DNA from: Dermabacter sp.
GTDB taxonomy: Bacteria; Actinomycetota; Actinomycetes; Actinomycetales; Dermabacteraceae
DNA: 64,000 nucleotides
Assembly: GCA_030538475.1 (NCBI GenBank)
Contig: JAUNTX010000003.1
Span: 1-64,000 of the forward strand
Direction of reading: 5' to 3'
Shown: positions 60,490 to 64,000 of the stretch, one piece after another
Position numbering within the stretch: position 1 is the stretch's first letter
How the letters are laid out: the number at the start of each line of letters is the position of its first letter
Notes under the pieces: generated by a model
Database searches by the model: none
Seen by the model: only the letters and a program-made list of their open reading frames with translations
What the model was told of the DNA's origin: nothing
Made by a program: the position numbers and the translations under genes

Positions 60490-61131
60490 TCAAGCGGGCT
60501 GGGCATTCACCACAAAGGCGCCGAGGATCCCCTGCAGCACCCGGGAGGTTTCCTCGGTGCGGCTGCGCCCCTGCACCAGGTCGGAGACCATGCGGTTGAG
60601 GTAGACGCCGAGCAGGGTTTCGGCGGCGGTTCCGGCGGGCACGAGCAGCTGCACGGGATAGTTCGCCTGAAGGTTCTCAAACAGCGTGGAGATGGTGGCG
60701 ATGAGGCGGCCGCGCTGGTGATCGAGCCGCGCGCGAGCATCGGAGTCGCGCAGGGCCACGGCCACGGCTTCAGCATGCAGGAAGTACCACTGGAGGCCGA
60801 GCGGCCTGAGCGCGTCGAGGGTGCCGATGAGGTCCGGGTTGAGGTCTGAGGGCTGGAAGGTGACCGGGGCGCTGGAGGTCTCGCTGTTCTCGATCACGCT
60901 CACCGCGCTCGTGGTCGCGGCATCGAAGGCGGCCCAGAACACTTCGTCTTTCGTGGTGAAGTTGGAGTAGAACGCTCCCCTGGTAAAGCCCGCGGCGCTC
61001 GTCAGATCATCCACGGTGGCGCCCGCGATCCCCTTGTCGGCAAAGACGTCGATGGCAGCGTGCACGAGGCGGTGGCGGGTGTTCTCCTTGGAGCGCTGCT
61101 GGGTGCTCCCCTCCCCCGTGTCTATATCCAC
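60490..61131 (-). CDS. TetR-family regulator of the adjacent MMPL gene
   Basis: A 213-aa regulator. The N-terminal helix-turn-helix reads AAIDVFADKGIAGATVDDLTSAAGFTRGAFYSNFTTKDEVFWAAF, typical of TetR proteins controlling drug or lipid exporters. The GTG at 61131 has an AGGAG site 7 bases upstream; the frame is open back to 61248 but those residues overlap the operators and the divergent start. Its place opposite an MMPL gene across two palindromes implies it represses both itself and the transporter. Confidence 0.87.
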   Translation of the reverse strand: MDIDTGEGSTQQRSKENTRHRLVHAAIDVFADKGIAGATVDDLTSAAGFTRGAFYSNFTTKDEVFWAAFDAATTSAVSVIENSETSSAPVTFQPSDLNPDLIGTLDALRPLGLQWYFLHAEAVAVALRDSDARARLDHQRGRLIATISTLFENLQANYPVQLLVPAGTAAETLLGVYLNRMVSDLVQGRSRTEETSRVLQGILGAFVVNAQPA

Positions 61132-61162
61132 GTTGTGTCTCCTCACAGTCACCGTTCGGGTT

Positions 61163-61184
61163 CTCGATACACTATAGTATCGAG
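61163..61184. promoter_or_regulatory. TetR operator site 1
   Basis: Perfect palindrome with 8-base arms CTCGATAC and GTATCGAG around a 6-base spacer, in the divergent promoter region between the TetR and MMPL genes. Confidence 0.7.
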
Positions 61185-61185
61185 A

Positions 61186-61207
61186 CTGGATACACTTATG
61201 TATCGAG
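61186..61207. promoter_or_regulatory. TetR operator site 2
   Basis: Second copy with the same GATAC-N6-GTATC core and one arm mismatch. The centres of the two sites are 23 bases apart, close to two helical turns, which suits binding of two dimers on one face of the DNA. Confidence 0.7.
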
Positions 61208-61237
61208 ATCTGGCAGCGTCGTGCGCAAGGAGCCCCC

Positions 61238-63988
61238 GTGTCATCCACCCTCTATCGGCTTGGCCGCGCCGCGGCCGCCTCCCCCGTCAAGGTCATCGTG
61301 AGCTGGCTGGTCATGCTGGTCCTCACGGCGGCCCTCGCGGTGGGCGTCGGCACCCGGCTCGACGATGCCTTCTCCATCCCGGGCACGCAGTCGCAAGAGG
61401 GGCTCGACACGCTCGCCACGCGCTTTCCCGAACTCGGCGGCACCTCCGGGCAGGTCGTCTTCGTGACCCAGGACGGCTCCCCCGTCACCGACCACAAAGC
61501 CGACATCCAGGCCACCATGCGCGAAGCCGGCACGATTGACGGCATCGAGACCGCGACCGACCCCTTCGACGAGGTCATGGCCGGGGAAACAAGCGCCGAC
61601 GGCACAGCCATCATCGCCAACCTCCAGCTCGACCCCGCGCTCGAGGCCGTCCCCACCGAGACGCAAAAGGCGCTCGAGACCCTCATCGAGGACCGCTCCA
61701 CGGATGCCCTCCGGGTGTATGTGGGCGGGCAGCTCATGACCATCACGTCGGTTCCCATAAGCCTCATGGAGGTCCTCGGCGTCCTCGCCGCCCTCGTGGT
61801 CCTCTCGATCGCCTTCAAGGCGCTTCGCTCCGCGTTCATCCCCATCGTCACGGCCCTCACGGGCATCGGGATGGCGATGCTGCTCATGTTCGCGGGCACG
61901 AGCCTGTTCACGATCTCCTCGACCGCTCCCACCCTCGCCGTCATGCTCGGCCTCGCCGTCGGCATCGACTACGCCCTGTTCGTCGTCTCCCGGCACCTCG
62001 ACCAGCTGCGGGACGGCCTCGCCCCGGTCGAATCGATTGCCCGCGCCACCGCCACGAGCGGCAGCGCCGTCATCTTCGCGGGTATGACCGTCATCATCGC
62101 GCTCGTCGGCCTGTTCCTCACCCAGATCCCGTTCCTCACGGTCATGGGTATCGTCTCCGCGCTCGCCGTCGGCGTCAACGTCATCGCCGCCCTCACCCTC
62201 CTGCCCGCGATCCTGGGCCTGTTCGGCGAGCGGATCCGGCCCCGCAAGCAGCGCGAGAAGGCCCGCGCAGCCGCTTCGACCGACTCCCCCGTCGGCCGCC
62301 GCTCCTTCCGCCTCACGTGGGTCCGCGCCGTCACGAAGTTCCCGGTGCTCACCATCGTCCTCGTCATGCTGGGCCTTGGCGCCGTGGCCCTGCCCGCAAA
62401 GGACCTCGGGCTCGCCCTACCCGATCAGGGGACCGACGCCGCGGGGACCACCACGCGCGAGGCCTACGACATCATTTCGGACAAGTTTGGCCCCGGCTAT
62501 AACGCGACGATCATGCTCACGGCCGACATCATCAACACGACAGACCCACTCGGCGTGGTGGACACCCTGAAGGAGGACATCGAGGGCATCGACGGCGTGC
62601 AGAGCGTCCAGCTGGCCACGCCCAACCGGGGCGCCGACATGGCCGTCGTGGTGCTGCACCCCGAGGAAGGCCCCTCGTCCGAATCCACGAAACAGGTGGT
62701 GCAGGAACTGCGCGGCCAGGCCGGAGCGTGGGAACGCGAGCTGAAGATTTCCGACATCACCGTCACGGGCTCCACCGCCATTGCCATCGACATCACCGAC
62801 CGCCTCTCGGCCGCGCTCTTGCCCTTCGGCATCTTCGTGGTGGGCCTCAGCCTCGTGCTTCTCGCGATGGTCTTTCGCAGCATGTGGGTGCCCCTCAAGG
62901 CCGCCGCCGGATTCCTCCTCTCCATCGGCGCCGCGTTCGGCGTGACTTCGATGGTCTTCACCTACGGCTGGGGCGCCGATCTCCTGCACGTCGCGAGCAC
63001 CGGGCCGGTCATCTCGTTCCTGCCGATCATCGTCATGGGCGTCCTGTTCGGACTCGCCATGGACTACGAGGTGTTCCTCGTGACCCGCATGCGCGAGGAG
63101 TACATTCACGGGCGCGACGCCCGCGCCGCCATCGAACGCGGCTTCGTGGGATCCGCGCCGGTCGTGATCGCCGCCGCGGCCATCATGGTGTTCATCTTCG
63201 CGAGCTTCATTCCCGAATCCACCTTCATGATGCAGCCCATCGCCCTGGCGCTGGCCGTGGGCGTATTCGTGGACGCCTACATCGTCCGCATGACGCTCGT
63301 GCCCGCGATCCTCGCCCTACTGGGCGATCGCGCGTGGCGCTTCCCCGCCTGGCTCGACCGCCTGCTCCCCCACATGGACGTGGAGGGCGAGGGCCTCGCC
63401 GTGGCGCTCGAGCACCGCGACTGGAGCGAGAAGCACGGCGCCGCCGCCGTCCGCTTGAAGGACGTGAGCGCGCCGATGCTGGATGGCCACGGAACGCTCG
63501 GCCCGCTCGCGGGCGCGCTGGATCCGGGAAGCATCACCCTCGTAGCAAGCGAGGACCGAGCCGCCCGCGACACCTTCCTCGCGCTCGCCGCCGCGAGGCT
63601 CGAGCCCACCCACGGCACCGTGTTCCTCATGGACCGCCAGGTGCCCGGGGAAACCGCGGGAGCCCAGAAGCACACGGTCCTCATCAGGGACGATGTGCGG
63701 CGGCGACTGCGCGACGCCTCCACCGACACCCGCCCGGGCATCATCTACGTGCTCGACTCCCTCAATGCCGTCATGGAGGCGGGAAGCGAGGCCACAGACA
63801 CGCTCGCGAGGCGGGTGCGCCAAGGCGCCACGGTCGTCATCGGGCTCGACACCGACCCCGACCGCTTCCTCGACGCGCTCCCCGACGCGAGCGTCTGCAC
63901 CATGCTTGACCTCGACAATCTCCAGGGGATCGACTCCCCCATCCTGCCTGCACACACCACGCCCGACACCGCGGAGGCACGCTCATGA
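61238..63988 (+). CDS. MMPL/RND-family transporter with an ABC-ATPase-like C-terminal domain
   Basis: A 916-aa inner-membrane protein. Residues 1 to about 715 form an MMPL exporter with two repeats of one plus five transmembrane helices and large extracytoplasmic loops. The typical motifs LAVGIDYALFVVSRHLDQL and LFGLAMDYEVFLVTRMREEY are in the two halves. Residues about 740-900 resemble an ABC nucleotide-binding domain (VRLKDVSAPMLDGHGTLGPL, SITLVASEDRAARDTFLALA, HGTVFLMDRQVPGE, GIIYVLDSLNAVME), but the Walker A GxxGxGK is replaced by ASEDRAARDTF. The substrate is unknown, probably lipids or drugs. The GTG at 61238 has an AAGGAG site. The next gene overlaps its stop. Confidence 0.9.
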   Translation: MSSTLYRLGRAAAASPVKVIVSWLVMLVLTAALAVGVGTRLDDAFSIPGTQSQEGLDTLATRFPELGGTSGQVVFVTQDGSPVTDHKADIQATMREAGTIDGIETATDPFDEVMAGETSADGTAIIANLQLDPALEAVPTETQKALETLIEDRSTDALRVYVGGQLMTITSVPISLMEVLGVLAALVVLSIAFKALRSAFIPIVTALTGIGMAMLLMFAGTSLFTISSTAPTLAVMLGLAVGIDYALFVVSRHLDQLRDGLAPVESIARATATSGSAVIFAGMTVIIALVGLFLTQIPFLTVMGIVSALAVGVNVIAALTLLPAILGLFGERIRPRKQREKARAAASTDSPVGRRSFRLTWVRAVTKFPVLTIVLVMLGLGAVALPAKDLGLALPDQGTDAAGTTTREAYDIISDKFGPGYNATIMLTADIINTTDPLGVVDTLKEDIEGIDGVQSVQLATPNRGADMAVVVLHPEEGPSSESTKQVVQELRGQAGAWERELKISDITVTGSTAIAIDITDRLSAALLPFGIFVVGLSLVLLAMVFRSMWVPLKAAAGFLLSIGAAFGVTSMVFTYGWGADLLHVASTGPVISFLPIIVMGVLFGLAMDYEVFLVTRMREEYIHGRDARAAIERGFVGSAPVVIAAAAIMVFIFASFIPESTFMMQPIALALAVGVFVDAYIVRMTLVPAILALLGDRAWRFPAWLDRLLPHMDVEGEGLAVALEHRDWSEKHGAAAVRLKDVSAPMLDGHGTLGPLAGALDPGSITLVASEDRAARDTFLALAAARLEPTHGTVFLMDRQVPGETAGAQKHTVLIRDDVRRRLRDASTDTRPGIIYVLDSLNAVMEAGSEATDTLARRVRQGATVVIGLDTDPDRFLDALPDASVCTMLDLDNLQGIDSPILPAHTTPDTAEARS

Positions 63989-64000
63989 CCACGCATCTTT
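63985..64000 (+). CDS. Start of a gene coupled to the MMPL transporter (truncated by the window)
   Basis: An ATG at 63985 overlaps the MMPL stop (ATGA) and has a GGAGG site 7 bases upstream. Only MTTHL is visible. Genes after MMPL-NBD fusions are often YhgE/Pip or ABC-2 membrane proteins, but nothing here tests that. Confidence 0.5.

Overview
The window is about 64 kb of high-GC chromosome from a Gram-positive actinobacterium. WhiA, FtsR, a GarA-type FHA protein, OpcA, MurT/GatD, a PAC2-family protein and the rapZ-yvcK-whiA order all point to Actinobacteria. The gene order and several fusions (aroKB, opcA-pgl, cmk-der) suggest a compact Micrococcales genome, perhaps near Dermabacteraceae; I cannot name a species.

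1-37.4 kb is housekeeping core. It holds the rpsA 3' end, aroC and a fused aroKB (shikimate pathway), a TRIC-type membrane protein, coaE, and excision repair (uvrB, uvrA, uvrC). Next come rapZ-yvcK-whiA, then the glycolytic run gap-pgk-tpiA followed by secG. The opposite strand carries a type I 3-dehydroquinate dehydratase (aroD) and the pentose-phosphate block tkt-tal-zwf-opcA/pgl. ctaB diverges from tkt. xerD, parA, rluB, tyrA, cmk-der, a Nudix hydrolase and murT-gatD follow. scpA and scpB, usually found between parA and rluB, are absent from this locus.

37.4-50.6 kb is accessory DNA, visibly AT-richer over its defence-type genes. It starts with an overlapping ATPase/TOPRIM-like pair resembling the PARIS (AriA/AriB) anti-phage system. 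A tract of decayed insertion sequences follows (ISL3, IS256 and IS481 remnants plus a frameshifted kinase). Then comes an island bounded by an 86-bp direct repeat that includes the 3' half of tRNA-Pro(GGG): a partial copy at 42840-42925 and the intact tRNA at 50540-50613. The island carries a three-gene minus-strand operon (DGQHR-domain protein, a large unrecognised protein, an adenine-specific DNA methyltransferase) and an IS3-family element interrupted by an IS30-family element. The three-gene operon is the best candidate here for an undescribed modification or defence system.

50.7-64 kb returns to chromosomal genes: garA-like FHA, ftsR, a ParA-like ATPase, a PAC2-family protein, trhO, an atypical Hsp70, an unrecognised protein, an SDR remnant beside a TetR gene, a second Nudix protein, a DHFR-like RibD-C protein and a YhhQ-type transporter. 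A TetR gene then diverges, across two palindromic operators, from an MMPL transporter with an ABC-ATPase-like C-terminal domain.

A recurring regulatory feature is a TANNNT hexamer ending 6 or 7 bases before an ATG or GTG start. I count ten such starts (uvrB, uvrA, the MBL-fold gene, the TRIC gene, murT, the second parA, trhO, hsp70, the second Nudix gene, yhhQ). This is the known signature of leaderless transcription in actinobacteria, and it settles several start codons.
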